A stretch of 64,000 nt of DNA, taken from contig NC_058165.1 in assembly GCF_020080835.1 (NCBI RefSeq), positions 11,777,961 through 11,841,960 of the forward strand. Direction: 5' to 3'. Source of the DNA: Cotesia glomerata. Taxonomy: Eukaryota; Arthropoda; Insecta; Hymenoptera; Braconidae. Made by a program: the position numbers and the translations under genes. Below are positions 1 to 10,525 of this stretch, piece after piece (position 1 is the stretch's first letter; each line of letters opens with the position of its first letter). The notes beneath the pieces are model-generated. The model made no database searches and was not told the DNA's origin. It saw nothing but the letters and a program-made list of their open reading frames with translations.

Positions 1-895
1 GGGTACATTTGGAACATCCAAAATACCCACTGTGAGACTTTGTTAAAGTCAAATATGCTCTAGCTGGGGCATCACAAATTATAGCATTGATTGTCTTACC
101 ATTGATTTTTATGCCGTTTTCATGTAAATCTTTCATGTCATCAACGAAAGGATTTATGTATACGTTAAAATTATTTGGTTTAGAGTGTCCGTAGAAGAGT
201 CCAACTAAGAATGGTTTAGTGTAAAAATCGGCCTGAATTGCGGCCAGCAGAGGCCAAAATTGACTGCTAGACGATTTGCTGAAAGACATCCCATCACAAT
301 TTAGTTGAATCAAAATGTTCGCAGGGCAAATATTGTAATATTTATTTATTGAGCGAGTTAATCCATGGGTGATCCCAAAATGGAAGTAAGATCCTCCATT
401 GCCATTAACAATCTTCCCTGTCACATCACGAGGAGTTTTCATCAAAGTACGAACGTCTTTCTTCAATTCGTCTTGGTGTCCATGGCTACGGAAAATACTT
501 ATTAATTTATTCGCAGCTTGTTGCGAGACGCTATTTTCAGATAGCCAAAATAGCAAATCTTCAGACAATGTAGTCAATGATGCAGACCCAGCTTCTTGAT
601 GAAACTGTATGTATTCGAAAGTTTTAGGCCGTTCAATTTTATTATTTTCTGTAGTTTGCACCATTTGATCATTACAGTCATGATTAGATTGATTACTATT
701 TTGTACCAGAACTTTAAGGTTATTTTCAATATCACCTTGTGAATCAGTACTTGACACTGGGACATTAAGTAAGGTCTGTTGAATTCTATCTGTTGTAATA
801 TTTACAGCTTGAATATTTCTTGCGGTCTGAATTTCCTCTTGAATAATCTGATTGACTCTTCGTTTTGTCATAAATGAAATCGGTTTTTTAGGCAT
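1..895 (-). CDS. CACTA/EnSpm-like (TNP2-type) transposase, N-terminal part, cut by window edge
   Basis: The minus strand is open from an ATG at 895 to base 1, about 298 codons with no stop; an in-frame TAA lies three codons upstream of the ATG, which fixes the start. The N-terminus is basic (MPKKPISFMTKRR), then polar and Q/N-rich to about residue 95. The conserved part is at residues 165-298: NCDGMSFSKSSSSQFWP, then KPFLVGLFYGHSKPNNF, then ICDAPARAYL and HSGYFGCSKC. The order DG(x)SKSS..QFWP, F.VG..HG..KP and CDAP.. ..GYF.C.KC is the one I know from animal CACTA/EnSpm transposases of the TNP2 type. The catalytic core and C-terminus lie outside the window. It is divergent from the DUF4806 gene starting near 2.1 kb, probably in the same element. 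No break is visible here. Family assignment is from memory of the motif pattern. Confidence 0.72.
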   Translation of the reverse strand, partial: MPKKPISFMTKRRVNQIIQEEIQTARNIQAVNITTDRIQQTLLNVPVSSTDSQGDIENNLKVLVQNSNQSNHDCNDQMVQTTENNKIERPKTFEYIQFHQEAGSASLTTLSEDLLFWLSENSVSQQAANKLISIFRSHGHQDELKKDVRTLMKTPRDVTGKIVNGNGGSYFHFGITHGLTRSINKYYNICPANILIQLNCDGMSFSKSSSSQFWPLLAAIQADFYTKPFLVGLFYGHSKPNNFNVYINPFVDDMKDLHENGIKINGKTINAIICDAPARAYLTLTKSHSGYFGCSKCT

Positions 896-1779
896 TTTGA
901 TTTATATTAAAAAAAAATGTGAGGTGAAAATCGTCTGAAATGAAAAAAATAAAATTTTTTTATGACATAGAAGGTAGTAGTAGATATTAGACAATAGAAA
1001 CAAATTTTTTCAATTAAAAAATTATTTTGATAATTTTTAATTTATTTCCATATAAAATGAAAAAAGAAATTTTTTATTAATTACTTATGTACATGAGATT
1101 TAAATAACTAGTTTTCTCTTATCGTTTTTCAATATCGACCATCTTTCAAAAACAACAGACATGAAAAAATTTTAGAATTTTGCTAACAATTAGATAAGCT
1201 AATCCTAATAAAAAATGTAAATTCGAAATACATGTAAGTAAAAACTAAAAAACACAACATAGTAATGAGGTTAATTTTTAAATTAACCTTCATATTAATA
1301 AAAAAATTTAATGCTCACTCTGTTATATATAAAGGTCAGATATCCTTCTCGTTTTTTACAGAAACAAATAAACCCATTTCACAAGCACTTGAAATAGAAT
1401 ATTTATGGTAGTCAGACTGTAAATTATTATTTATAAACAGTAGATATTAAAAGCTTGATGTGTATTATAAATATAAACATAAACATTATGAAGGCTTGTA
1501 TGTATATATTTGCGTGATTGGTTATTAAGTAGCCATCTTGCGCATTTTACCGCGTAATTCAACGGTAAAATAACTTTTTTCAATCTTTTATAAATATGAC
1601 CAACTAATAACAACATCATAATTAATTATTATTATTATTATTATTATTATTTTATTTATTGCTTTTTACTTGTACACCTTTTTCGGTAAATTATTATTAT
1701 TATTATTATAATAATACGCAAAGGGAAATTATTTTTGTAAAATTTGCAGATACGCAGTATGAAAGTAAATTTTTGGAGA
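896..1779. other. AT-rich spacer between divergent transposon genes, with (ATT)n tracts
   Basis: I see no coding sequence. Two ATT microsatellites lie at 1625-1651 and 1691-1711. Homopolymer A/T runs are common. The stretch sits between the minus-strand transposase start (895) and the plus-strand promoter-like site at 1780. Confidence 0.6.
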
Positions 1780-1815
1780 TATAAAAGCGCGGGCCGCGCA
1801 CTGCGCAGTAGTCAT
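1780..1815 (+). promoter_or_regulatory. Candidate TATA promoter for the DUF4806-type gene
   Basis: TATAAAAG at 1780-1787 is followed by a short GC-rich block and GCAGTAGTCATT about 25-30 bases downstream, the distance expected for an initiator. The GC block stands out in very AT-rich surroundings. The first recognisable coding exon starts at 2101 after a splice-acceptor-like tttttttttag, so a 5' exon from here is plausible. No transcript evidence is available. Confidence 0.4.
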
Positions 1816-2100
1816 TATCCCCTTCTACCCATTTTTACCCACGGCGTGGGTCCCATGCTCATAACTAAAGTGGCGGAATATTTCCCCGGTACCTCATAAC
1901 TTAGAAATTTATATAACAGTGATAAAATTATTAATTTGTTATAAAAAAGTTAATTATTAAAAAAAAAAATTGCCGAATGATGAGCCCGATGTGAGTATAT
2001 ACTTATACATAACGTTTGTTAATAACAGTGATAAAAATACAAAACCTAACCTAAAATTATGAAATTCTTTTAGATACATTAATTTATTATTTTTTTTTAG

Positions 2101-4736
2101 TACCCAAATAAAGACGAAAAAAGATTACGCTGTGGTTTATTTTATCGAAGCAAAGGAGTACTCAGAAGTACCTTCAAATTAACTTTTACGTGACGATCGG
2201 TATGAAGATAAGATCGCATGTCGGTGGCCAGGGCTACGGATGAAAAATATCACGCAGAAGATGAAGAACCGAATAACACCACTTGAGGACTGGCCTATTC
2301 ATGCAGTACAAATTTTGAGATATTGTGGTAAGTATTAGAATTATTAATGGTATTGAAATCAGCAGGTACCTACGTATATATTTTTTATTAATTTTCAACT
2401 AAAAAAAAAAATGTCAGATTTCTGCTAGCTGCCGAGTTAATTATTGAACGTTGCAATATTGATTTATATATATTTTAAATTCTGTTTAGAAATTAAATAA
2501 TTCATTAAATTCACCTGGAAAATATTTTACTATATATATTTCTATTAGCATATCTTGAAGATGTGTATGATTTATTATTCATTAAATAATAAAATTTTTA
2601 ATCCGTTTAATACTCAAATAATTATATATAATTCTTATGATGATTGTAGATACCTTAGAATCCGCTAGACAAGCAGCTGAAGACTCACAGTATTCATCAG
2701 CACCGGAAACACTTGGACGGGGGTGTAGAAAAAAAAACGGTCACTTCGCCGGTTCGAGATGCTTTAAAATTGAGTAACAAAAAAAGTCGTATTTATACCT
2801 CGAGCTCTGATGAAGACAGTGACCATGGTGAACCAGATAGAAATTTTTAATACATTAAATAATTAGCATCTCTTTATGTAAAAACTAAATTTTACTTTTA
2901 ATTCGACAAATTGATAAAATAAGATGTTATTCGCGAAGTTGTTGGTAATTAATATTACATAGCAATATTACAATAGCAATATCTTTTCTTCACTAACTAC
3001 ATAGTATGTATTGATTTTTATGAATATTTAATATAAATGTTTTAATTCTATCTTTTAGTTCCTTCATTCCCAATGTTTACGAAAAACTCATCAGAAAGCA
3101 TCAGTAATTTAGAAAGGAGAAGCAGTGATTCGGAAGAAAGTCACGGTAATGGCATTGACTTAAACACAGAAATAGATAAGGCTTTATCTAGTGCAAATAA
3201 AATTCTAAATAATGTTAAGTCTAATAAAAACAAATCAGAAGTAATAACTTCGGGAAGTCATGGAGTTAACGAGAGCACAAATGCGCAGGTCAATCACAAG
3301 CTTGAAATTCTTGATGGTAATATTTTGACTCTAATATTTATTATATTTCTGTCAAGTGAATGTATGATTAAAATGATTAAATTTTGATAAGAATTTTGAA
3401 ACATTTGTATGGTATTGTAATTGTTATTATTATGATTTCAGATAAATTAGATACTTGTGTTCATTTATTGGGTAAACTCGTCATAGAGGTAAGGGACTTG
3501 AAGCAAAGAAGCGTGTCTAACAATAATGGGAATTCGGGCTTGGACACTGCTATTTCTACAGAAGTAGAATCTCACTTAAAACTCGATACCCGAGATAAGG
3601 TGACAGCCTTTGAAGTACGACTGGAATCTTGCGTCGAATTCAAGAATGAATTTGTAAGTTATTTATGATTATATCATTTGATAAAGTTAGAAAATTTTAA
3701 TCTTAACATTTCAAATATTTGCATACTCTATAGTTCTACCTATTTCTTGGTCATGAAATATTTAATGTCTAATCAACATATATTGTTTTGCAGAACATAT
3801 GCACTCATATTTTAAACTTTATTGAAAAAAAAATTATTTAAAGGTAAAAATTTTTAAATAACTGTGATTTAAAATATTTATTCTCTATTTATTTTATTAT
3901 TAAATTACTTTAATCAATGAAAATACTGACTGCTGCAAGACAATCTATTAGATAAATTTTAAGAAAAAATATACATCTTTTAATTAATTGATTGAGCAAA
4001 AAATTTTTAATATCATGACTTAACAAGTTTACATTAATAATCAACAATCATTTTAAAAAAATTTAGTTTAGCTCAGAATAATTAACGACTTTAAAATAAT
4101 TGGAAAAATTGATCAACAAAATTTAAAAATTTTAAGTATTTATTTATTCCTATGTCCTATTTTATTGTCAAACATGGGTATTACTGCAATTCTGTTTTAT
4201 ATTTTAACATGAGCATGATTTTTTAAAAGTATTTTTTAAGTGATTCATTATTATATTAATAGGCACGAAAAAATGACAGATTTCTGGTGATATATTAACT
4301 CATTTTTGGAATTATGTTTCACTTCCTTTTTATTACATTATCGTCTATTAAATTTTTGTCTAGATACGAAAAATCAAGCAAGTCGGGGGAGCTAACGGAA
4401 AAGATTTTACGGAAAGGGCGTTAGCTTTTATTTTTTCGAACAAATTTGCAAAGGACAATACTTGGGAAGGAAAAATAACCAAGTACAAGATTAACACTTT
4501 GAAAGTGATCGAAATTTGCGAAAGTAAGGGATAACTTATCAATCAAATTAAACTACAAAACGACAAAATAATCATTTAAAAATTATCTTTCAGAAATTAT
4601 TCTTGAAAAGTTTCCGACGTGGGACAAAGCTGAATTCAGTAAGGCTGGGACCAATTGGTTCAGGCTTGGAAATCAAAGAGCGGGAGAGCAGCCAAAGCTG
4701 GTGACAAAAAAAAAATACACGGGCAAATGCTGGTAA
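2101..4736 (+). pseudogene. DUF4806-type transposon accessory gene, six exons, broken
   Basis: Six exons join in consistent phase with GT-AG borders: 2101-2327, 2650-2827, 3059-3316, 3442-3653, 4364-4523 and 4594-4736. Exon 1 reads YAVVYFIEAKEY..VPSN, then CRWPGL and DWPIHAVQILRYC, the N-terminal pattern of insect DUF4806 proteins. Exons 2-4 are polar and serine-rich. Exons 5-6 give IRKIKQVGGANGKDF, AKDNTWEG and a basic tail, the DUF4806 domain itself. Two lesions: a TAA at 2180-2182, in the SN(W) position of the N-terminal motif, and a frameshift in the nine-A run near 2731. The stop at 4734 ends the frame. Function of DUF4806 proteins is unknown to me; they are often found in CACTA-type elements. 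It is divergent from the transposase at 1-895, so I infer one element. Exon joints are inferred from phase only. Confidence 0.7.
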
Positions 4737-4831
4737 CCAGGAACAGATTGGAAATAATGCGTAATTTCTATAGGTGTTACGCAAAGTTCAATATTTTTCA
4801 AAATTTGTAAGCTAACTTATAACCTAAAAGT
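4737..4831. other. Spacer before the 226-bp tandem repeat
   Basis: No coding signal. It separates the DUF4806-type stop from the first tandem unit. Confidence 0.5.
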
Positions 4832-5600
4832 GAAAATAAATAATTACAGACGTTAACAACAATAAATACTAGAATGCATTGATAGCACTAGAATCTTTAA
4901 TTGTTATTTTCACTTTTTGGATTTTTCTTTTATTAATTTTCAAATACTAACGATACTCATAATTATAAAAAAAATATATAATAATATTTTAAGTTTAAAG
5001 TTGCGCGATTTCTCTTAATAATTCTAGATCTGCGTGCTAGTCTTTAATTCAAACAGTGGAAATAAACGATTACAGACGTTGATAACAATAAATACTAGAA
5101 TGCATTGATAGCACTAGAATCTTTAATTGTTATTTTCACTTTTTGGATTTTTCTTTTATTAATTTTTAGATACTAAAGATATTCATAATTATGAAGAAAA
5201 TTTTATCATAATATTTTAAGTTTAAAGTTGAGCAATTTCTCTTAATAATTCTAGATCTGCGTGCTAGTCTAATTCAAAAAGTGAAAATAAACAATAACAG
5301 ACGTTGATAACAATAAATACTAGAATGCATTGATAGCACTAGAATCTTTAATTGTTATTTTCACTTTTTGGATTTTTCTTTTATTAATTTTTAGATACTA
5401 AAGATATTCATAATTATAAAGAAAATTATATCATAATATTTTAAGTTTAAAGTTGAGCAATTTCTCTTAATAATTCTAGATCTGCGTGCTAGTCTTTAAT
5501 TCAAACAGTGAAAATAAACAATAACAGACGTTGATAACAATAAATACTAGAATGCATTGATAGCACTAGAATCTTTAATTGTCATTTTCACTTTTTGAGT
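4832..5600. repeat. 226-bp tandem repeat, about 3.4 copies
   Basis: The block acagacgtt(a/g)a(c/t)aac starts at 4846, 5072, 5297 and 5524, giving periods of 226, 225 and 227. Each unit contains an inverted pair, agtgaaaataa and ttattttcact, and the word gcattgatagcactagaatc. The copies differ by only a few bases, so the array is recent or homogenised. It lies between the DUF4806-type gene and the subterminal-repeat end of the CACTA-like element. Confidence 0.85.
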
Positions 5601-6039
5601 TTTTTGTAGTAGTTAAAAAAATAATTAATAATTATTATTCTCGTTAATCAATATAAATTGATATTGAGAATGCAATATTATTTTTTAATTCAAGTTTCGT
5701 GTGTTTATCTATACTTGAAAAAAAATACACAATATCAGACTTTTTAATTATGTATACCGAAGTACAATGTAATGATATCAAAAGTCTGTATTTTTTTTAT
5801 TCATTGTAATTTATAGTTTGTTATAATAACGATTTATAATTTTTATTTGTCATTATTTAAACTTAAGTTTTAAAAAAGTGCAGTCCGACTAAAAATAAAA
5901 ATAAATAAATTTTTCATTTTGAGTTAAATATTGTTTAATTTTTAACTCATATTTCTACAACTACTAATTGCAAGTAAATTTTCTAGCTATGTAAATTATT
6001 TCTTATCTCAGTTGAATTTCACATTATTGTAGTTATTTA
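5601..6039. other. AT-rich spacer with short palindromes
   Basis: No gene seen. A/T runs and short inverted repeats only, such as the ataattaataattat cluster near 5630. Confidence 0.5.
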
Positions 6040-6495
6040 ATATCATAGTGATAAATGGTTATAGTACTTATTTTTATCCCTATGACATCAGAGTTATGTC
6101 ATCAAGATGTTAGTTAAATGACAATTATATCAGCTGGACGTCATATTTTTGTAAGCATTTGGACGCAACTTTACATCACTATTTTTAGATCAAATTTATG
6201 TCACCTTGATGACAATTAAATGACAAGTAAGTCAGCTGGACGTCATATTTTTGTAAGAATTTGGTAGCAAGTTTACTCCTCTATGACATCAGAGTTATGT
6301 CAATCTGACGTCAGTTAAGTCATGATGACCTCAATCAGAGGTCATATTTACGTCATCTATCTTACGTAAAAATCTTACGTCAGGAAGTGGGAAATTATGA
6401 GTCATATATGACTCATATATGAGTCATATCTTACGTAAATCATGACGTAGCTGACATCATTCTTACGTCAGTTTGACATAATTGTGTTCACTGGG
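6040..6495. mobile_element. Subterminal repeats and right end of a CACTA-like element
   Basis: The stretch is dense with short direct and inverted repeats built on atgacgtca/ttacgtca. Examples are the direct pair ggacgtcatatttttgtaag at 6138 and 6240, catcagagttatgtca at 6086 and 6286, and the palindromic atgactcatatatgagtcat near 6410. It ends at gtgttcactggg, which reads CCCAGTGAACAC from the outside. Animal CACTA elements typically have CACTG-like ends and many subterminal repeats. The matching left end would lie off the window, so element length cannot be measured. Confidence 0.55.
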
Positions 6496-7060
6496 TTTTG
6501 TTTCCCGTCAAATTTCCGTTGAATTTTAATAAAAATACTAGAAATTCGAATAGCGCGCTACGTGTGCGCCTAAATTTTAACCAATAATGAATCATGGCCC
6601 GTTTTGTGCGAGTTTCGATCTTTGACTAACTTCAAGACTTTCATGTATTTTAATTTAAAGGGTTACTTTAAAGGATTTAAAGGATATGAACATCCATTCA
6701 TTTCCAAACACGCACTTTCCTTTACTTAACGTATAGACGTCATTAATCAATACAAAAACGACTATGAAAATGTTTTATCTAAAAATTTCTTATAACTAAT
6801 CTAATCGTGCAATTAATATTAATTTTTACATTTCAGATACTTGTTATTAGAAAAAAAAAACAACTTTGTATTAAAATGTATACGGCATTATTTTATTCGT
6901 GATGTGATTGATCGAATAACCATAAGCATTTTTTTAAATCTAAAATTGAGATGAACTGTTTGTTGCATCAAATTTATTCATCATGTGATTGGTAGAATAC
7001 ATCATAAGCATAAAAATAATACATATACTTTATATGTAGGCGCGCGCTTGCGCGCGTACA
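6496..7060. other. Non-coding stretch with a diverged ~75-bp duplication
   Basis: No gene seen. Two similar blocks around 6890-6935 and 6965-7010 share ttattc.t.atgtgattg.t.gaata and cataagcat. Near 7040 there is a short palindrome, gcgcgcgcttgcgcgcg. Confidence 0.5.
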
Positions 7061-7069
7061 TAACTCTAG

Positions 7070-7225
7070 TGCTCAATAAATTTTATTAATTGGATAAATT
7101 TTTCCTCAGTATTTATTTACAGCCCTCTCTCTCAAGCTTCTTACGACCCGATCTTTCCCTTCTTATGCTACCCCGGTTTCTGGGACACCGTGTATAAAAT
7201 CCCAGTGGCGCCCGTTTCAAAAGAG
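7070..7225 (+). mobile_element. LTR 3' end and primer-binding site scrap of a retroelement
   Basis: An AATAAA near 7075 is followed about 120 bases later by a C-rich segment ending in atccca. After one base comes TGGCGCCCG at 7206-7214, the 5' part of the primer-binding site complementary to tRNA-Lys 3' ends used by many LTR elements. The order polyadenylation signal, CA end, TGG site fits an R-U5/PBS junction. The downstream bases do not continue the tRNA match, and no gag or second LTR is visible, so this is a remnant at best. Confidence 0.35.
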
Positions 7226-7829
7226 GAAAGGGGTGACCAATTGGACCGGGTTAACCACCCCGTTACAAGTTGCAGTAATTTTTGAGGGCCAGCTTTTCAA
7301 TCCAGGGTTAAAATTAAAGTACCGTCGTAAATATATTCATATGCATGCAATAGATATACCCGGGATGATGATTAAAACCAATCATAGATCGAAAAAAAGA
7401 CCTTTAATTTTTCATGAATTTACTTTTGGTAATGCATAAAAAATCAAAGGAAATTAATCAAAATTTAACATTTGTCATAAAAAAAAAAAAAACAGAGAAC
7501 AAAAATAATATTAATAACTGCAGTTTTTTTTTAAGTCAAATTAAAAATGTTTTTATTAAATCAGTCAAATATACATGAAATATCTCTTCATATTTTCACA
7601 AACGATAATAACAATATCTAATGTTATACAATTATTTAAAAATAAAAACATTCTATGATGAGTTTTGTTTTTTCTTTTATTGAAACGACATCATGAACTT
7701 CATAGAAAGAAAATTATTTAATTAGAAAAAATTGAGTGTACTATTGGAAAGATTGAAATCTTAATGAAAAGTAATAGGAATGAGGAAACATTTTTTTTTA
7801 TTAAAAATCGGTGATTAGGTAGATGAATA
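7226..7829. other. AT-rich stretch, nothing recognised
   Basis: An open frame of 68 codons at 7233-7439 has no recognisable motif. The rest is A/T-rich with no coding signal. Confidence 0.4.
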
Positions 7830-9257
7830 TCAATTGTCAGCAGTGATACGCCGGCACTTCTGGTGAACCAAATTTAAAATCTCAATAATAGTTTCCATTC
7901 TTTGTTGCTGTGGCAATCGTCGCACGTAAGTACCAATTCCTATTAAAAAACCGTCCACATCATCTATTTGTGGAGCTTGAGGTAATACAAGAGGTGGTTC
8001 TTCTATGGCAACAGCATCGGCAATACGATTAAGTTTGATAATCGTATCATACTTAATGTTTTTTTACGCTTTTTACCGTAAGATGGATGGTGGTGTTTAT
8101 TACTCGGTAGGTCTTATTTGGTGACTGAATGGTAGTTACGGACAATGTCTCGGATAGCTTAACTGGTAGAGCCTTTGGCGCGTAACCAAACGATCCGGGT
8201 TCGAGTCCCGGTCTGGGCTTTCTGAATTATTTTTTCGATTACCGAAAAATTCCTACTGAGTAAGGTTCCTCCTCCCTCCTTTATCCTTTATTTCCCCAGC
8301 CCCCAAATTTGTCTTTAATAACAAATTTAGCTATAAATATGGCATCATCTTTTGTAGAACGTCTCTTTGGTTTTTTATTTGGCTAAACATCTAATTTGTT
8401 AAAAATTTCGTGAAAATTATATGAGTCATAAGAAAAGAAACAATATCTGTAAAATTAAGAAATCTATGAACGATATGTACCAAGCGAGTTACTGCTCTCT
8501 TCATTGACTTATTCATCGACGCTCTCACTTAAATCGATCGATTGATCACATTCATTTTCGTCATGCTCCCCTTCGACAACTCGGCTAACATTACTACTTG
8601 TTCTGCATCCAATTATGATTATTGAATATAAGTTATAAATGAAGTTCAATTAGCTTGAAAAATGCCAAAAATAAAATCATTGCTGTTGTAATTTACGGTC
8701 GAACAAGACAAATATCACGTAGAAATTCCATTTAGGCGTAAAATTTCCATTTCTCTTTTTGATTAACGCGTCCAGAGCCACTTGGTAGTTGTTCAGCATG
8801 AATAATTCGTCGGTATACATCTCTCAAGCTTTTAAATTTTTTCTTTGCGTCCGGGCCACTAATTTTTCCTAATTTAATAGAATAAAAAAAATTTGAGTAT
8901 CATGCGCTGAACAAGATTAAAATTTAGTTGTAAAATTCAATACTTATTTATAGCGCAAAATTGAAAATTATTTTTTGATTTTCAAATATGAATCTTAAAG
9001 TTTTTTACTCTAACATTTTTGATATTTTGTATACCATTGAGTGCTGTCGAAACTTCTTCCCACAAATTTGAGACCGTTTCTCGACTTCGTTCTTTAATCG
9101 GGATTGTGAAGTTCCACAATGGGATTCTCTTCTCAACCTCAAGAATGAGAAGCTCAATCACAATATCGTCTAACTTTTCGCTTCGTTTCGTAGAAACCGG
9201 TCGCTTAGGAGATTTTGATGGTACTGCTTTTTTTAAGGATTTCTTTTTTCCAGCCAA
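7830..9257 (-). pseudogene. MADF-domain protein pseudogene, spliced
   Basis: Exon 1 (9257-9036) begins MAGKKKSLKKAV, a basic leader, followed by the MADF start: LEVEKRIPLWNF and VSNLWEEVSTALNG. Donor is GTATAC. Exon 2 starts at 8868 after attaaattag and continues in phase: GPDAKKKFKSLRDVYRR, SGSGRVNQKEKWKFY and MEFLRDICL, completing MADF. An in-frame TAA replaces a codon just before MEFLRD. An acidic linker (SRVVEGEHDENECDQS) with a further stop lies near 8500-8590, then KKPKRRSTKDDAIF near 8350. The last exon reads IDDVDGFLIGIGTYVRRLP and ends at 7830, a BESS-like C-terminus. MADF-BESS proteins are DNA-binding regulators, and some are encoded by Harbinger transposons. At least two stops and a SINE near 8.05-8.3 kb make it dead. 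Host or transposon origin is not decided. Confidence 0.72.
8148..8219 (+). tRNA. tRNA-Thr(CGT)-like sequence, probably tRNA-derived SINE head
   Basis: It folds as a 72-nt tRNA. The acceptor pairs TCTCGGA with TCTGGGC (4 Watson-Crick, 2 wobble, 1 mismatch). The D stem is GCTT/GAGC, the anticodon stem TTTGG/CCAAA is perfect, and the T stem CCGGG/CCCGG is perfect with loop TTCGAGT. Anticodon CGT is at 8181-8183. Pol III A and B boxes are good: TAGCTTAACTGG and GGTTCGAGTCC. Position 33 is G instead of the near-universal U and the first acceptor pair is T-C, so I doubt a working tRNA. It sits inside the MADF pseudogene, followed by a T run about 13 bases downstream, as expected for a SINE. Confidence 0.5.
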
Positions 9258-9304
9258 TATTTATGTCAATCACATTGTTCATTATAATTATGGCAATAAT
9301 TATA

Positions 9305-9308
<4 letters not shown>

Positions 9309-9394
<86 letters not shown>
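9309..9394. repeat. (TA)n microsatellite
   Basis: An uninterrupted TA run of over 40 units lies just upstream of the MADF pseudogene start. It produces spurious Tyr-Ile open frames on both strands. Confidence 0.95.
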
Positions 9395-9398
<4 letters not shown>

Positions 9399-9762
9399 TT
9401 ATAATTTTTTTCTATTACTTGAGTCTTTACTTACATTCATTAGGATTTTGATTTTCTGCATCAACATCTTCAACTACCGCTTCGGTTTCATCATTTAATA
9501 AACTTCGACGAATGATAGCTCCAGTAGCTTCAAAAAGAAATGGTTATTGTACGTTTACAGTTTTACCTACTACTATTATGTTATTTACCTGTCATTGGAT
9601 AGAAGTTATTATTATCATCGAGATATATTTTCCCGTAAGATTCAATACATGAATAAGTTTCTATAATCTCGACAATTATATTGCAAAATCCACATGTATA
9701 AACAACTTATATTTGCTGTAAAAAAAAATTAGAAAAACGGTTGACCCTAAAGGCCATCCCTG
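9395..9762. other. AT-rich spacer, nothing recognised
   Basis: No coding or structural signal beyond A/T richness between the TA tract and the left end of repeat Z. Confidence 0.4.
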
Positions 9763-10257
9763 TAACTTCCCGCTAATTCCGTTAATACCTGGGCGCTTAA
9801 AATTGCACGTACGAAATTTTTGAGCTCTTCGAGCTCAAAAATACAATCTATGTGTTGTTTTGAGCTCTCCAAGCTCAAAAAGATACCTTTTCTATGCTTT
9901 TGAGCTCTTTGAGCTCAAAAGTGTGATAAAAGTTTCATAGAACACTATTTTTTGAATTTTCAAACCGCAATAACTTTAGAATGAATGAACCGATTTATAC
10001 GCAGTTGGTAGCATTCTACGCAATTTTTTAAGCCTCATAAAGAATTTCTAAGTTTTTATTGGTCAAACTAGAAATTTCGAAGTAATTCCGAAAAAACACT
10101 TTTTTGGGCTTTCTTTCCTGCACGATATCTCTCGAACGAATCAACCGATTTTGATCGGATTAGCGGCAATCGACGTGGTTTTTTTATGTTAGGAGCTGAA
10201 TAGTTTTTAGAGTTAATTGATAAAGTCGTTAGAAAGTTATTCCAAAAAAACCACTAT
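9763..10257 (+). mobile_element. Repeat Z, left part (TIR plus GAGCTC palindromes)
   Basis: TAACTTCCCGCTAA at 9763-9776 is matched in inverse by TTAGCGGGAAGTTA at 21225-21238. Reading past the LTR element (10258-18771) and the R1-clade element (18998-21074) gives one continuous repeat. Related pieces recur at 55.7-55.9 kb and 57.16-57.48 kb. Three palindromes built on GAGCTC sit near 9819, 9859 and 9898. Later phrases such as gaacgaatcaaccgattttg are typical of dispersed repeats. No protein is encoded. I do not recognise the family name. Confidence 0.6.
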
Positions 10258-10525
10258 TGTAAGACTCGAGGTTTATATTTTGTATACCACTCATATATAT
10301 TTATACATCTACAAGTAATAACCCGACAATGACTACGGAATGAGACATCTAATAAAAGCTAATATAATTAAGGGATGACAATGACTGGGAGACGTTGTAC
10401 TAGGACCCATCGCGTGAGGTCCTCATGAAGGGTGGCGTCGGAATGCCCCTAACAATCTCTCTCGTAGTCCTCTCAACCCTCGTTGAGTAGGGGCGAGTCT
10501 TGTCACAAGAATAGCGTTGCTTACA
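10258..10525. repeat. Left LTR (268 bp)
   Basis: Ends are TG...CA, with the inverted pair TGTAAG/CTTACA. By eye it differs from the right LTR at five positions, with no length difference. It contains the block catcgcgtgaggtcctcatg. Confidence 0.9.

Noticed and set aside
9019..9498. 159-codon plus-strand frame with Tyr-Ile run
   Set aside because: Antisense of the MADF exon joined to translated (TA)n.
9815..9925. CRISPR-like palindromic repeats
   Set aside because: Only three palindromes, no spacers of equal length, eukaryotic repeat context.
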